Positions 25,138 through 32,901 of a stretch of 64,000 nucleotides of DNA are shown here, piece after piece (the stretch's first letter is position 1; every line of letters starts with the position of its first letter). Source of the stretch: a bacterium SCSIO 12827 (GTDB lineage Bacteria > Pseudomonadota > Alphaproteobacteria > Rhodospirillales > Casp-alpha2); NCBI GenBank assembly GCA_024397995.1, contig CP073746.1, positions 868,001 to 932,000 of the forward strand, in the 5' to 3' direction. Under the pieces are notes generated by a model. It was given only the letters and a program-made list of their open reading frames with translations. It was not told where the DNA came from and made no database searches. The position numbers and the translations under genes are program-made.

Positions 25138-26463
25138 ATGGTTCCGGAAGCGCCCTCGAAGTTTTCCAAACGTCGCAGTCTGTTATGGGTGGCGATGCTA
25201 TTGGGGTTGAGCGTGACGGCTTGTGTGCCGGCCCAAAAGAAGGTCGCTCCCGTCCTGTCCGCGATCGATGTGCCGCAGGGTGTGCAGACAAAGCCGGTCG
25301 CGTTCACAAGATTGGTCCTCAAGGTTCCGAGAAATGAAGAAATTGGTCGCGTGGGTGTCGGCATGTTCTGCCTTCCCAGTGCGAAGGTACGTGCGCGGCG
25401 GGGTCGATATAGCGTCGATTCAGACATGTTCACGGACGTTTTCCGCGATGAATTAGAAGCGGCGAACTATAAGGTTGTCGGTGATCCGGATGCGTTGTTT
25501 GCGGACCCGTCACTCGATCAGGCGGAGTATTTCATTGCGGGTTTGATCACGGAGATTGAGGCCAATGCCTGCTTCCCGCTGGCTGGGTTCGGCGATTATG
25601 AAAAAGGGACGGCCAGTTCCTACCTGAAGGTCGAATGGCAGCTTTATGAAACCTTGGGGCGCCGGGTTATCTTCAAGACGGAGACCGAGGGGTCCCATGC
25701 CCAGGAAGACAGTATCGATGATGCGATGACTGTCTCTCTGGAGGAGTCGTTTGCCGCCGCCCTGCAAAACCTGCTCGCCAACAAGGAATTCCATGGATTG
25801 GTCGCCGGATTGGGGGGCGACAAGGAGCGGGAAGGCGTAACGCGGTTTTCAGAATTGGATATCAAGGCGGTACGCATCGGTGAAGAGAAGGCGTTCGATG
25901 CTGTCAACATTCGTCCCGGCGTGGTTACGGTCAGAACGCCGACCGGACATGGCAGCGGCTTTTTCATCAGCTCTGATGGATATCTTCTAACCAATCAACA
26001 CGTCGTCGGCAGCGCGAAGACTGTTCGTGTGATCTTGCACAGTGGGCGCCATGTCCCGGCGGAGGTTTTGCGGACCGACGCGGGGCGTGACATCGCCCTG
26101 CTCAAGGTTGGCGAAAAGGGGTTCAGAAGCCTGTCTCTCAGTTTTGTCGAGCCGCCTGTCGGGACGGACGTCCTGGTTTACGGGACGCCCCTTTCCGAAA
26201 ACCTCGAGGGAACCTTGACCAAGGGCATCCTGAGTGCCTATCGCCAGAAAGAGGACGGGCGCTTCATCCAGAGCGACGTAACCATCCAGCCGGGGAATTC
26301 GGGCGGCCCGATGATGGACGGTAAAGGAAACGTCATCGCCATTACGGTTCAGGCGCGCATTCGCGGCCGTGACGGGCTGCCCACGGGGCATAATTTCTTT
26401 ATTCCGGTCCGCGAAGCTTTTGAAAAGTTGCGGATCAAGGTGCCGACGCGGCCGAACGCCTAA
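25138..26463 (+). CDS. Lipoprotein trypsin-like (S1C-type) serine protease
   Basis: A 441-aa envelope protease. Lipobox LSVTAC puts the lipid on Cys29. Residues 50-235 form an unassigned domain that includes AEYFIAGLITEIEANA and a SSYLKVEWQLY strand; residues 255-430 are a trypsin-like domain with His288 (TNQHVVG), Asp318 (GRDIALLKV) and Ser388 (QPGNSGGPM), so it should be active. There is no PDZ domain, unlike DegP or DegS. GGAGGAGGAAAGG-like sequence before the ATG gives a strong ribosome site. Codon use is somewhat less GC-rich than nearby genes. Its N-terminal strand pattern resembles the repeats in the lipoprotein at 16050. Confidence 0.88.
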   Translation: MVPEAPSKFSKRRSLLWVAMLLGLSVTACVPAQKKVAPVLSAIDVPQGVQTKPVAFTRLVLKVPRNEEIGRVGVGMFCLPSAKVRARRGRYSVDSDMFTDVFRDELEAANYKVVGDPDALFADPSLDQAEYFIAGLITEIEANACFPLAGFGDYEKGTASSYLKVEWQLYETLGRRVIFKTETEGSHAQEDSIDDAMTVSLEESFAAALQNLLANKEFHGLVAGLGGDKEREGVTRFSELDIKAVRIGEEKAFDAVNIRPGVVTVRTPTGHGSGFFISSDGYLLTNQHVVGSAKTVRVILHSGRHVPAEVLRTDAGRDIALLKVGEKGFRSLSLSFVEPPVGTDVLVYGTPLSENLEGTLTKGILSAYRQKEDGRFIQSDVTIQPGNSGGPMMDGKGNVIAITVQARIRGRDGLPTGHNFFIPVREAFEKLRIKVPTRPNA

Positions 26464-26551
26464 CCCCTGAACGATATCCTCTCTTCCTCCCCGGATTTCC
26501 CTACGCTAGGTTACCCGCCAAACCTGCAGACCATTCCCCGGGAGGAACATC

Positions 26552-27226
26552 ATGGGACAAGACATCACGCTGACCGCCGGCGACGGCTTCCAATTGCACG
26601 GCTACCGTGCCGATCCGGAAGGCACGCCCCGTGGCGGCATCGTCGTTATCATGGAAATTTTCGGCGTCAACGAGCACATCCGCGACCTGTGCGACCGCTT
26701 TGCCGAGGTCGGCTATCTGGCCGTCGCGCCCGCCCTTTATGATCGCTTCGAAAAAGGCTTCGAGGTCGGCTACACGCCGGACGACATCGCAAAGGGCCGG
26801 GTCATGAAGGACAACGGCAACGCTAATTTCGACAATGTACTGCTGGACGTGGAAGCCGCCCGGAAAGTGGCGGCCGAGGCCGGCAAGGTCGGCATCACCG
26901 GCTATTGCTGGGGCGGCGTCGTCACCTGGGCCGCGGCCTGTCGGCTCGATTTCCAGGCCGCCAGCGCCTATTACGGCGGCGGCATCCTGCCCTATGTGGG
27001 CGAGCAGCCCAACGGCCCGACCATCCTGCACTTCGGCAAGCTGGATCAGGGTATTCCGCTGACCGACGTCGACCAGATCGCCAAGGCCCATCCCGAATGC
27101 CCGGTCTATCTCTATGATGCCGACCACGGCTTCCATTGCGATATGCGGGGCTCGTTCAATCCCCATGCCGCCCAGGTCGCCAGCATCCGTACCTTCCGGC
27201 TGTTCGACGAACACCTGGCGGGGTAG
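26552..27226 (+). CDS. Dienelactone hydrolase family protein
   Basis: Alpha/beta hydrolase of 224 aa with a Cys nucleophile, Cys119 in GITGYCWGGV, as in carboxymethylenebutenolidase; the acidic triad member and a His in YDADHGFHCDMRGS complete the site, and EIFGVNEHIRDLCDRFAEVG is the typical active-site Glu region. Such enzymes open dienelactone rings in chlorocatechol breakdown, but many chromosomal copies act on unknown lactones or esters. No catechol pathway gene lies nearby. GGGAGGAAC precedes the ATG. It ends six bases before mtnP, so the two are probably co-transcribed. Confidence 0.9.
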   Translation: MGQDITLTAGDGFQLHGYRADPEGTPRGGIVVIMEIFGVNEHIRDLCDRFAEVGYLAVAPALYDRFEKGFEVGYTPDDIAKGRVMKDNGNANFDNVLLDVEAARKVAAEAGKVGITGYCWGGVVTWAAACRLDFQAASAYYGGGILPYVGEQPNGPTILHFGKLDQGIPLTDVDQIAKAHPECPVYLYDADHGFHCDMRGSFNPHAAQVASIRTFRLFDEHLAG

Positions 27227-27232
27227 GGGCAG

Positions 27233-28114
27233 ATGACGGCACCCGGCACGCCACCGGTCATCGGGGTCATCGGCGGCAGCGGCATCTACGACATCGACGG
27301 GCTGGAGAACACCCGCTGGGAGGCCGTCGCCTCGCCCTTCGGCACGCCGTCGGACGCGCTTCTGTTCGGCGACCTGGCGGGACAGAAAATGGTGTTCCTG
27401 CCCCGCCACGGGCGCGGCCACCGCATTCCGCCGTCCGAGGTCAACTACCGCGCCAACATCGACGCCCTGAAACGGGCGGGGGTGACGGAAATTCTCTCCG
27501 TCTCCGCCTGCGGCTCATTGAAGGAGCACCTTCCGCCCGGCACCTTCGTGATCGCCGATCAGTTCATCGACCGCACCATCGCGCGGGAAAAATCGTTCTT
27601 CGGCACGGGCCTGGTCGCCCATGTGGCCTTGGGCCACCCCGTCTGCGGGCGGTTGGGTGACGCGGTCGAGGCCGCCTGCAAGGAAGTGGGTATCGACGCC
27701 GTGCGCGGCGGCACCTACCTGGCGATGGAAGGGCCGCAGTTCTCGACCCTGGCCGAAAGCAACCTCTATCGTAGTTGGGGTTGTGACGTGATCGGAATGA
27801 CCAACATGCCGGAGGCCAAATTGGCCCGCGAGGCGGAGATTTGTTACGCCACCGTCGCCATGGTCACGGATTTCGACTGCTGGCATCCGGACCACGACCA
27901 CGTGACGGTCGAGGCCATCATCAAGGTGCTGCTGGAAAACGCGGAAAAGGGCCGCACTCTGGTGAAGCAGGTCGCGCCCAAGCTTTCCGGGCGCACGGAG
28001 ACCTGTTCCCACGGCTGCCACACGGCCCTGGAGCATGCCCTGATCACCGCCCCCGACGCCCGCGATCCTAAGATGATCGAGAAACTGGCCGCCGTCGCTG
28101 GCCGGGTTCTTTAA
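27233..28114 (+). CDS. mtnP: S-methyl-5'-thioadenosine phosphorylase
   Basis: Splits methylthioadenosine, a by-product of polyamine and acyl-homoserine lactone synthesis, into adenine and methylthioribose 1-phosphate; 293 aa. Motifs: GVIGGSGIYDIDGLEN, LPRHGRGHRIPPSEVNYRAN, TYLAMEGPQFSTLAESNLYR, VIGMTNMPEAKLAREAE and TDFDCWHPDH, all standard for MtnP and excluding inosine/guanosine phosphorylases by the WHPDHD-type segment. mtnA is two genes downstream, which supports methionine salvage or a methylthioadenosine shunt. Confidence 0.95.
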   Translation: MTAPGTPPVIGVIGGSGIYDIDGLENTRWEAVASPFGTPSDALLFGDLAGQKMVFLPRHGRGHRIPPSEVNYRANIDALKRAGVTEILSVSACGSLKEHLPPGTFVIADQFIDRTIAREKSFFGTGLVAHVALGHPVCGRLGDAVEAACKEVGIDAVRGGTYLAMEGPQFSTLAESNLYRSWGCDVIGMTNMPEAKLAREAEICYATVAMVTDFDCWHPDHDHVTVEAIIKVLLENAEKGRTLVKQVAPKLSGRTETCSHGCHTALEHALITAPDARDPKMIEKLAAVAGRVL

Positions 28115-28137
28115 TAATACTGAGGAGGAGACGACCC

Positions 28138-28752
28138 ATGCCCAAGGCCTATTGGATGAGCCTGCGGATTCAGATTCACGACGCCGACAAGATGAAGGCC
28201 TATGCGGAAAAGGCCGGGCCGGCCATCGCCGCCGGGGGCGGCAAGTTCCTGGCCCGGGGCGGCAAGGTCAAGTCGCTGGAAGGCTATGACCAGGGCCGGG
28301 TGGTCATCATCGAGTTCCCCGATTTCGACACCGCGCTCAAGACCTACCATTCCCCGGCCTATGAAGACGCCCATTCCCACATCCTGAATGGTGCTGTGGA
28401 ACGCGACACCTTCATCGTCGAAGGCATCGAAGACCCGGCCCCCCGGGGCGAGACCGCCGGGCCCGTGGCCTATTGGATCGGCGCCCATATGACCGTCCAT
28501 GACGCCGACAAGATGGCCGCCTACGTGGCCAAGGCAACCCCGGCGATCCAGGCGGCGGGCGCGCGCGGCCTGGTGCGCGGCGGCCGGGTCCAGACCATGG
28601 AAGGCTTTCCGCAGACCCGCATCGCCCTGATCGAACACCTGAACTGGGACGTTGCCGCCGGTTACTACGATTCGCCGCTTTACGTCGAGGCGCGCAAGGC
28701 TCTCGACGGCGGCTGCACCCGTGATATCTGCATCACCGAGGCATTGGCTTAA
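28138..28752 (+). CDS. Tandem DUF1330 protein
   Basis: A 204-aa protein made of two DUF1330 domains (about residues 1-98 and 105-204), a dimeric alpha/beta-barrel (ferredoxin-like) fold of unknown function. The two halves repeat the same signature: IHDADKMKAYAEKAGPAI and VHDADKMAAYVAKATPAI, then RGGKVKSLEG and RGGRVQTMEG, with IIEFPDFDTALK against LIEHLNWDVAAG. Single-domain DUF1330 proteins of about 95 residues form dimers, so this is a covalent pair. GAGGAGAC gives a good ribosome site. It sits between mtnP and mtnA; a role in salvage is inferred from place only. Confidence 0.9.
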   Translation: MPKAYWMSLRIQIHDADKMKAYAEKAGPAIAAGGGKFLARGGKVKSLEGYDQGRVVIIEFPDFDTALKTYHSPAYEDAHSHILNGAVERDTFIVEGIEDPAPRGETAGPVAYWIGAHMTVHDADKMAAYVAKATPAIQAAGARGLVRGGRVQTMEGFPQTRIALIEHLNWDVAAGYYDSPLYVEARKALDGGCTRDICITEALA

Positions 28753-28764
28753 GGCAGGCGCGGC

Positions 28765-29859
28765 ATGAACGTCGACGGCACCCCCTACCGCACGATCTGG
28801 CTCGCCGACGACGGCTGGGCGGTCGAAATCATCGACCAGACCCGCCTGCCGTTCGATTTCATCACGCGGCGGCTGGAAAACGTTTCGGACGCGGCGCAAT
28901 CCATCGCCGATATGTGGGTGCGGGGGGCCCCCCTGATCGGCGCCACGGCGGCCTACGGCATGGCGCTGGCCATGCATGACGACCCGTCGGATGCGGGCCT
29001 CGCCAAAGCCTATGACGATCTTCTGGCGACCCGGCCGACGGCGGTCAACCTGCGCTGGGCCTTGGACGAGATGCAGGCCCTGCTGGCCCCGCTTTCGGCC
29101 AATCAGCGGGCGGAAGCGGCCTATAAACGTGCCGCCGACATCGCCGACGAGGACGTCGCCATCTGTTCCGCTATCGGTGACCACGGCAAGCCTTTGATCG
29201 AGGAAGCCTGGGCGCGCCACGGCAAGTCCAAACCCGTCAACGTGCTGACCCATTGCAACGCGGGCTGGCTCGCCACCGTCGACTGGGGCACGGCGCTCGC
29301 TCCCATCTACAAGGCCCATGACGCGGGCGTGGCGGTTCATGTTTGGGTCGATGAAACCCGGCCCCGCAACCAGGGCGCCAGCCTGACGGCCTGGGAATTG
29401 GGCCAGCACGGGGTGCCCCATACGGTGATCGCCGACAACGTGGGCGGCCATTTGATGCAGCACGGCCAGGTCGACCTCTGCATCACCGGCACGGACCGCA
29501 CCACGGCGTCGGGCGACGTGTGCAACAAGATCGGAACCTACCTGAAGGCGCTGGCGGCCCATGACAACGGCGTGCCGTTCTATGTCGCCTTGCCGGGCCC
29601 GACCATCGATTGGACGCTCCATGACGGTGTGAAGGACATTCCCATCGAACAGCGCTCCGCCGACGAGGTTACCCGCATGACCGGGCGCACCGACGGCGGT
29701 GAGATCGCGACGGTCACCATCACCCCCGACGGCTCTCCCGCCGCCAATTATGCCTTCGACGTGACGCCCCGGCGCCTCGTCACCGGGCTGATCACCGAAC
29801 GTGGGGTCGCCCGCGCCACGCCCGAGGGGCTGCGGGGCCTTTATCCGGAAAAGGCTTGA
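28765..29859 (+). CDS. mtnA: Methylthioribose-1-phosphate isomerase
   Basis: Aldose-ketose isomerase of 364 aa, converting methylthioribose 1-phosphate to methylthioribulose 1-phosphate. Family motifs: [74 protein letters not shown] (the catalytic Cys and Asp region) and [17 protein letters not shown]. It differs from eIF2B proteins by these. No mtnB, mtnC, mtnD, class II aldolase or RuBisCO-like gene follows here, so the product's fate is not decided from this window. Confidence 0.95.
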   Translation: MNVDGTPYRTIWLADDGWAVEIIDQTRLPFDFITRRLENVSDAAQSIADMWVRGAPLIGATAAYGMALAMHDDPSDAGLAKAYDDLLATRPTAVNLRWALDEMQALLAPLSANQRAEAAYKRAADIADEDVAICSAIGDHGKPLIEEAWARHGKSKPVNVLTHCNAGWLATVDWGTALAPIYKAHDAGVAVHVWVDETRPRNQGASLTAWELGQHGVPHTVIADNVGGHLMQHGQVDLCITGTDRTTASGDVCNKIGTYLKALAAHDNGVPFYVALPGPTIDWTLHDGVKDIPIEQRSADEVTRMTGRTDGGEIATVTITPDGSPAANYAFDVTPRRLVTGLITERGVARATPEGLRGLYPEKA

Positions 29860-29863
29860 TCCG

Positions 29864-30403
29864 GTGCGGGGTCGGGTCATTGCGGCAGCCCTGGTCATCC
29901 TGCCCCTGACGGTTCAGATCGGGTACGCGGACCTTGCCGGCGATGCCTACCGTCTGATGCGCTACTGGTACGGAACGATCTGGTCTCAGGATTTCCAGGA
30001 AGGTACCGATATTGCCGCCGATCTCACCTGCGACGGCGTTGCAGACCGGGTGTTCGCCTGGCGCGACGGGGTCAATCCGGAAGGGGAGTATTTTCACGTC
30101 GCCCTGGTATCCGGTTCCGGCGGCGGTGCCGGGTGGGAACGTCTGCCCGACGTTGTTTCCGGGCTGCTGCCGCTCCGCCTCGACGTCGGCACGGGCGCCC
30201 AGTTCGCTCTTTGCGACAATCGCCGGGAACCCTTCGGCGCCGGTTACAGGGCAACCATGGAACCGGTTCCCGAAGGCGCGCGGACCCGGTTCGCCCTGCT
30301 GGCTGCCTGCGCCCGTTGGCTGCGTATCGACGACGGCATGTGCGACGCGCTTTGGGTGGGCTATGATCCGGCCCAACAAAAATTCATTCTCGACCGAAAC
30401 TGA
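29864..30403 (+). CDS. Secreted hypothetical protein
   Basis: An unrecognised 179-aa exported protein. GTG 29864, four bases after the mtnA stop, starts VRGRVIAAALVILPLTVQIG, a signal peptide likely cut near YADLA; an earlier start would overlap mtnA. The mature part has four Cys (DLTCDGVAD, FALCDN, LLAACARW, DGMCDALW), probably paired in the periplasm. The D-x-T-C-D-G-V-A-D-x-V loop resembles the repeat/calcium loops of VCBS/FG-GAP-type proteins, but only one copy is present. It appears co-transcribed with mtnA, although a metabolic link is not evident. Confidence 0.72.
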   Translation: MRGRVIAAALVILPLTVQIGYADLAGDAYRLMRYWYGTIWSQDFQEGTDIAADLTCDGVADRVFAWRDGVNPEGEYFHVALVSGSGGGAGWERLPDVVSGLLPLRLDVGTGAQFALCDNRREPFGAGYRATMEPVPEGARTRFALLAACARWLRIDDGMCDALWVGYDPAQQKFILDRN

Positions 30404-30421
30404 CCATATCAAGGAAACATC

Positions 30422-31045
30422 ATGAAGCTCTATTACCGTCCCGGCGCCTGTTCCATGGCCGTTCATCTCCTGCTTGAGGATCTGGGCGTCGACTACGAAG
30501 CCATTGCCGTGTCCGACGAGGTTCTGGCGTCCGAGGAATACAAAAAGACCAACCCGCGCAACCAGGTGCCGTCGCTGGCGACGGAGGATGGCCTGCTGAC
30601 GGAAAGTGTCGCCATCATGCTGTATTTGTCCGACAAGTTCGGCGGCAATCTGACCCCAGCGCGCGGCACGTGGGAGCACGGCCAGATGATGATGATGCTG
30701 ATGTTCATGGCGTCGCAGGAACACCCGGCCTTCGCCATCAACATGCGGCCCTTCCGCTGGACCGATGATGAAAGCGCCCATGCCGGCATCAAGGCCAAGG
30801 CGGAACAGAACTGGCTGGCCTGCCTGACCCGCACCAACGGCTGGGCCGAAGGCCGCCAATGGCTGGTCGGTGACAAGATGACCCTGGCCGATTGCCTGGC
30901 CTGGGTGCACGCCCGCTGGGGCCTGCGCTGCACGCCCAAGACGCCGGACGGCTTTCCGGCCCTCTGGGCGCTGGCCAATCGGGTCGACGCCCTTCCCGCC
31001 GCCCAGCGGGTGATGGCGCAGGAAGGCATCAAGCCGCTCGCTTAA
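30422..31045 (+). CDS. Glutathione S-transferase
   Basis: Cytosolic GST of 207 aa. The thioredoxin-like half starts MKLYYRPGACSMAVHLLLED (Ser11/Cys10 region, a Beta-class-like active site) and has NPRNQVPSLATEDG with the cis-Pro and TESVAIMLYLSDKFGGNL with the Glu-Ser that hold glutathione. The helical half ends with WLVGDKMTLADCLAWVHARW. The substrate is unknown. It lies 18 bases after the secreted protein gene, in the mtn gene run; in the Rhodospirillum rubrum methylthioadenosine shunt glutathione is used to remove methanethiol, but no direct evidence links this GST to that route. Confidence 0.9.
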   Translation: MKLYYRPGACSMAVHLLLEDLGVDYEAIAVSDEVLASEEYKKTNPRNQVPSLATEDGLLTESVAIMLYLSDKFGGNLTPARGTWEHGQMMMMLMFMASQEHPAFAINMRPFRWTDDESAHAGIKAKAEQNWLACLTRTNGWAEGRQWLVGDKMTLADCLAWVHARWGLRCTPKTPDGFPALWALANRVDALPAAQRVMAQEGIKPLA

Positions 31046-31071
31046 CGCGGGCCGGCGGGGAGGAGACAGAC

Positions 31072-32061
31072 ATGAAAGTCGTCATTACCGGGGGGTGCGG
31101 CTTCCTCGGCCAGATGATCGCCAAGGCGGTCCTCAAGCGGGGTGAGATGCGCGGCCCCGACGGCAAACCGGCCGAAGTCGATGAAATCCAGCTGTTCGAC
31201 CAACTGGCGCCCGTGACGCCCTTTTCCTGGGCGGACAAGCGGGTGACCACGGCTGCCGGCGACATTTCCGACAAGGCCACGGTCTCCGCCCTGGTCGACC
31301 GCGACGACGTATCCGTGTTCCATCTTGCCTCCGTCGTCTCGGCGGGCGGCGAGAAGGATTTCGACATGGCCATGCGGGTCAACCTCATGGGCGGGCTGAA
31401 CATCCTGGACGCCGCGCGGGCGAGAGACAGCGCGCCGCGTTTGGTGTTCTCGTCCTCCCTCGCCGTGTTCGGCGGCCCGGACCTGCCGAAAGAGGTCGAC
31501 GACTGGACCCGACACACTCCGGAAACCACCTACGGCATGACCAAGGCGTTCGGCGAACTGGCGATCAACGATTATACCCGCAAGGGGTTCATCGACGGGC
31601 GGACCGTGCGCCTGCCGACCATCGTCATCCGCCCGGGGGTGCCCAACGCGGCGGCCTCGGGCTGGGCGTCCGGCATCTTCCGCGAACCGCTGCAGGGGAA
31701 AGAACACGTCCTGCCCGTGCACGACGGCTTCTATATGATGCTGCTGGGCTATCGCTCGGCGGTCGAGGGCTTCCTTGCGGTGCACGAAGCCGACGGGGCG
31801 GCTATCGGCACCGACCGCACCGTCTGCCTGCCCAACAAGGCCTATGCCGTGGCGCAGATGATCGACGCCCTGGAACGCGTGGCGACGGAAGAACGCATCA
31901 AGCTCGGCCCCATCACCCGCCAGCGCGATGCGGCGGTCGAGGCCATCTGCGGCTCCTGGCCCTTGAAGATGGACAGCGCCAAGGCCAAGGCCCTGGGCTG
32001 CCCCGAGGACGCCGACCTGGACAGCGTGATCCGGGGGTTCATTGAGGATTTCTTAAGCTAA
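31072..32061 (+). CDS. NAD-dependent epimerase/dehydratase family, DenD (D-erythronate dehydrogenase)-like
   Basis: Extended SDR enzyme of 329 aa. NAD motif VVITGGCGFLGQMIAKAVLK at the start, VFSSSLAVFGGPDLPKEVDD with the active-site Ser, and the YGMTKAFGEL YxxxK motif; VRLPTIVIRPGVPNAAASGW and the late PITRQRDAAVEAICGSWPL resemble the DenD group, which oxidises D-erythronate. GGGGAGGAG precedes the ATG. It follows the GST by 26 bases. No erythronate kinase, isomerase or transporter gene is nearby, so DenD remains a family label. The stop codon lies inside the first 39-base repeat (32056-32094). Confidence 0.82.
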   Translation: MKVVITGGCGFLGQMIAKAVLKRGEMRGPDGKPAEVDEIQLFDQLAPVTPFSWADKRVTTAAGDISDKATVSALVDRDDVSVFHLASVVSAGGEKDFDMAMRVNLMGGLNILDAARARDSAPRLVFSSSLAVFGGPDLPKEVDDWTRHTPETTYGMTKAFGELAINDYTRKGFIDGRTVRLPTIVIRPGVPNAAASGWASGIFREPLQGKEHVLPVHDGFYMMLLGYRSAVEGFLAVHEADGAAIGTDRTVCLPNKAYAVAQMIDALERVATEERIKLGPITRQRDAAVEAICGSWPLKMDSAKAKALGCPEDADLDSVIRGFIEDFLS

Positions 32062-32094
32062 GGAAACCACAGAGACGGTGAGGCGGTGAGAAGG
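32056..32094 (+). repeat. 39-base direct repeat, copy 1
   Basis: Matches 32661-32699 at 36 of 39 positions. It starts in the last codons of the DenD-like gene and ends ten bases before the PH-like gene. Core is GGTGAGGCGGTGAGAAGG. Confidence 0.9.
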
Positions 32095-32103
32095 TGTTAG
32101 AGA

Positions 32104-32592
32104 ATGGCGCGTCGTGAGCCTGCTCCCGTCCGCAGATTTAAGCATCTCTTTGATTTGGAGCCGGATGAACGCATCATCGGGTACCAATGGGCTTATGTTG
32201 GCTCGTACATTCGCGGGGTGTTGAGCGGGTTTCGACGCGGATTTTTGCTTCGTTCTGGGGAGCAACTGAGCCATTGCCCAGATAGGTCCGGCCATATCGT
32301 TGTCACATCCAAACACATTGGATTTGTCAGTTCCCGTTTGGTCGGGCGAGGCTTGATATTCTTTCCGATTGAGGCGCTGGAGAAAATTGACCTGGAAGGC
32401 GGCTTCTTTTCGTGCAGCATGACGTGCTGGGTTTGGAGTCGTGAAATCGAACGGTGGTGGTATCCGAAAGCCGTATTCCCTCCTCATTCCCAGACATTCA
32501 GATTTTTTAGCGGCCGGGCTCGGGACAGAACTATTGCAGAGATTGAGCGGATTTCTGGCAAGCCGTTTTCGATCACCGATCAACGAACATGA
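32104..32592 (+). CDS. Hypothetical protein with bacterial PH-like (GRAM-like) domain
   Basis: A 162-aa protein, unassigned. After a basic start (MARREPAPVRRFKHLFDL) and LEPDERIIGYQ, the segment GHIVVTSKHIGFVSSRLVGR, then LIFFPIEALEKIDLEGG has the strand-turn-strand look of a bacterial PH or GRAM domain, which often binds membranes or partners. It is rich in Trp and aromatic residues and has no membrane helix. GC content is visibly lower than that of flanking genes, and 39-base direct repeats (32056-32094 and 32661-32699) bound it exactly, so it may have arrived as a unit. There is no good ribosome site before ATG 32104, and alternative starts are not obvious. Confidence 0.6.
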   Translation: MARREPAPVRRFKHLFDLEPDERIIGYQWAYVGSYIRGVLSGFRRGFLLRSGEQLSHCPDRSGHIVVTSKHIGFVSSRLVGRGLIFFPIEALEKIDLEGGFFSCSMTCWVWSREIERWWYPKAVFPPHSQTFRFFSGRARDRTIAEIERISGKPFSITDQRT

Positions 32593-32660
32593 GCCCACAG
32601 AAATGGTCCTGGAAGTTTCTAAGGCCGCAGTACCGGACTGCGTGGTCGGGCGGTTTTTCA

Positions 32661-32699
32661 AGCTATGGAAACTATAGAGACGGTGAGGCGGTGAGAAGG
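32661..32699 (+). repeat. 39-base direct repeat, copy 2
   Basis: Second copy, 567 bases after the end of the first. Together they bound the PH-like gene. A degenerate inverted copy is at 32809-32838. Confidence 0.9.
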
Positions 32700-32716
32700 G
32701 GATAATCCCTTATCCG

Positions 32717-32792
32717 TCATGGCCGGGCTTGACCCGGCCATCCATGCCTTCCTTGGGCCGTTCGTGGATGCCCGGAACAAGTCCGGGCATGA
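32717..32792. repeat. Composite palindromic repeat (two hairpins facing each other)
   Basis: Hairpin one, ATGGCCGGG-cttga-CCCGGCCAT (32719-32741), and hairpin two, ATGCCCGGA-acaag-TCCGGGCAT (32768-32790). The outer arms GTCATG and CATGAC make the whole element a larger inverted repeat with arms of about 29 bases, around 24 of them matching. This form of extragenic palindrome is frequent in alphaproteobacterial genomes. It lies beyond the petC terminator in gene-free sequence (32593-32901), which otherwise holds only the repeats and that terminator. Confidence 0.85.
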
Positions 32793-32808
32793 CGATCTCT
32801 CTCCACAA

Positions 32809-32838
32809 CCTTCTCTCTGCCTCACCGCCTCAGTGGTT
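32809..32838 (-). repeat. Degenerate inverted copy of the 39-base repeat
   Basis: Read on the minus strand it matches the 30-base core of copies 1 and 2 at 26 of 30 positions. It lies between the palindromic element and the petC terminator. Confidence 0.7.
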
Positions 32839-32844
32839 CAAAAG

Positions 32845-32878
32845 AAAAAGGCCCCGGATTTCTCCGGGGCCTTTTTTT
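32845..32878 (-). terminator. Terminator of petABC (bidirectional form)
   Basis: GGCCCCGGA (32850-32858), loop TTTC, TCCGGGGCC (32863-32871), with AAAAA on the left and TTTTTTT on the right, so it works on either strand. Minus-strand transcripts of petC reach it 23 bases past the stop. Confidence 0.9.
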
Positions 32879-32901
32879 ATTCGGTTTAGAGCCGGTCGGG
32901 C

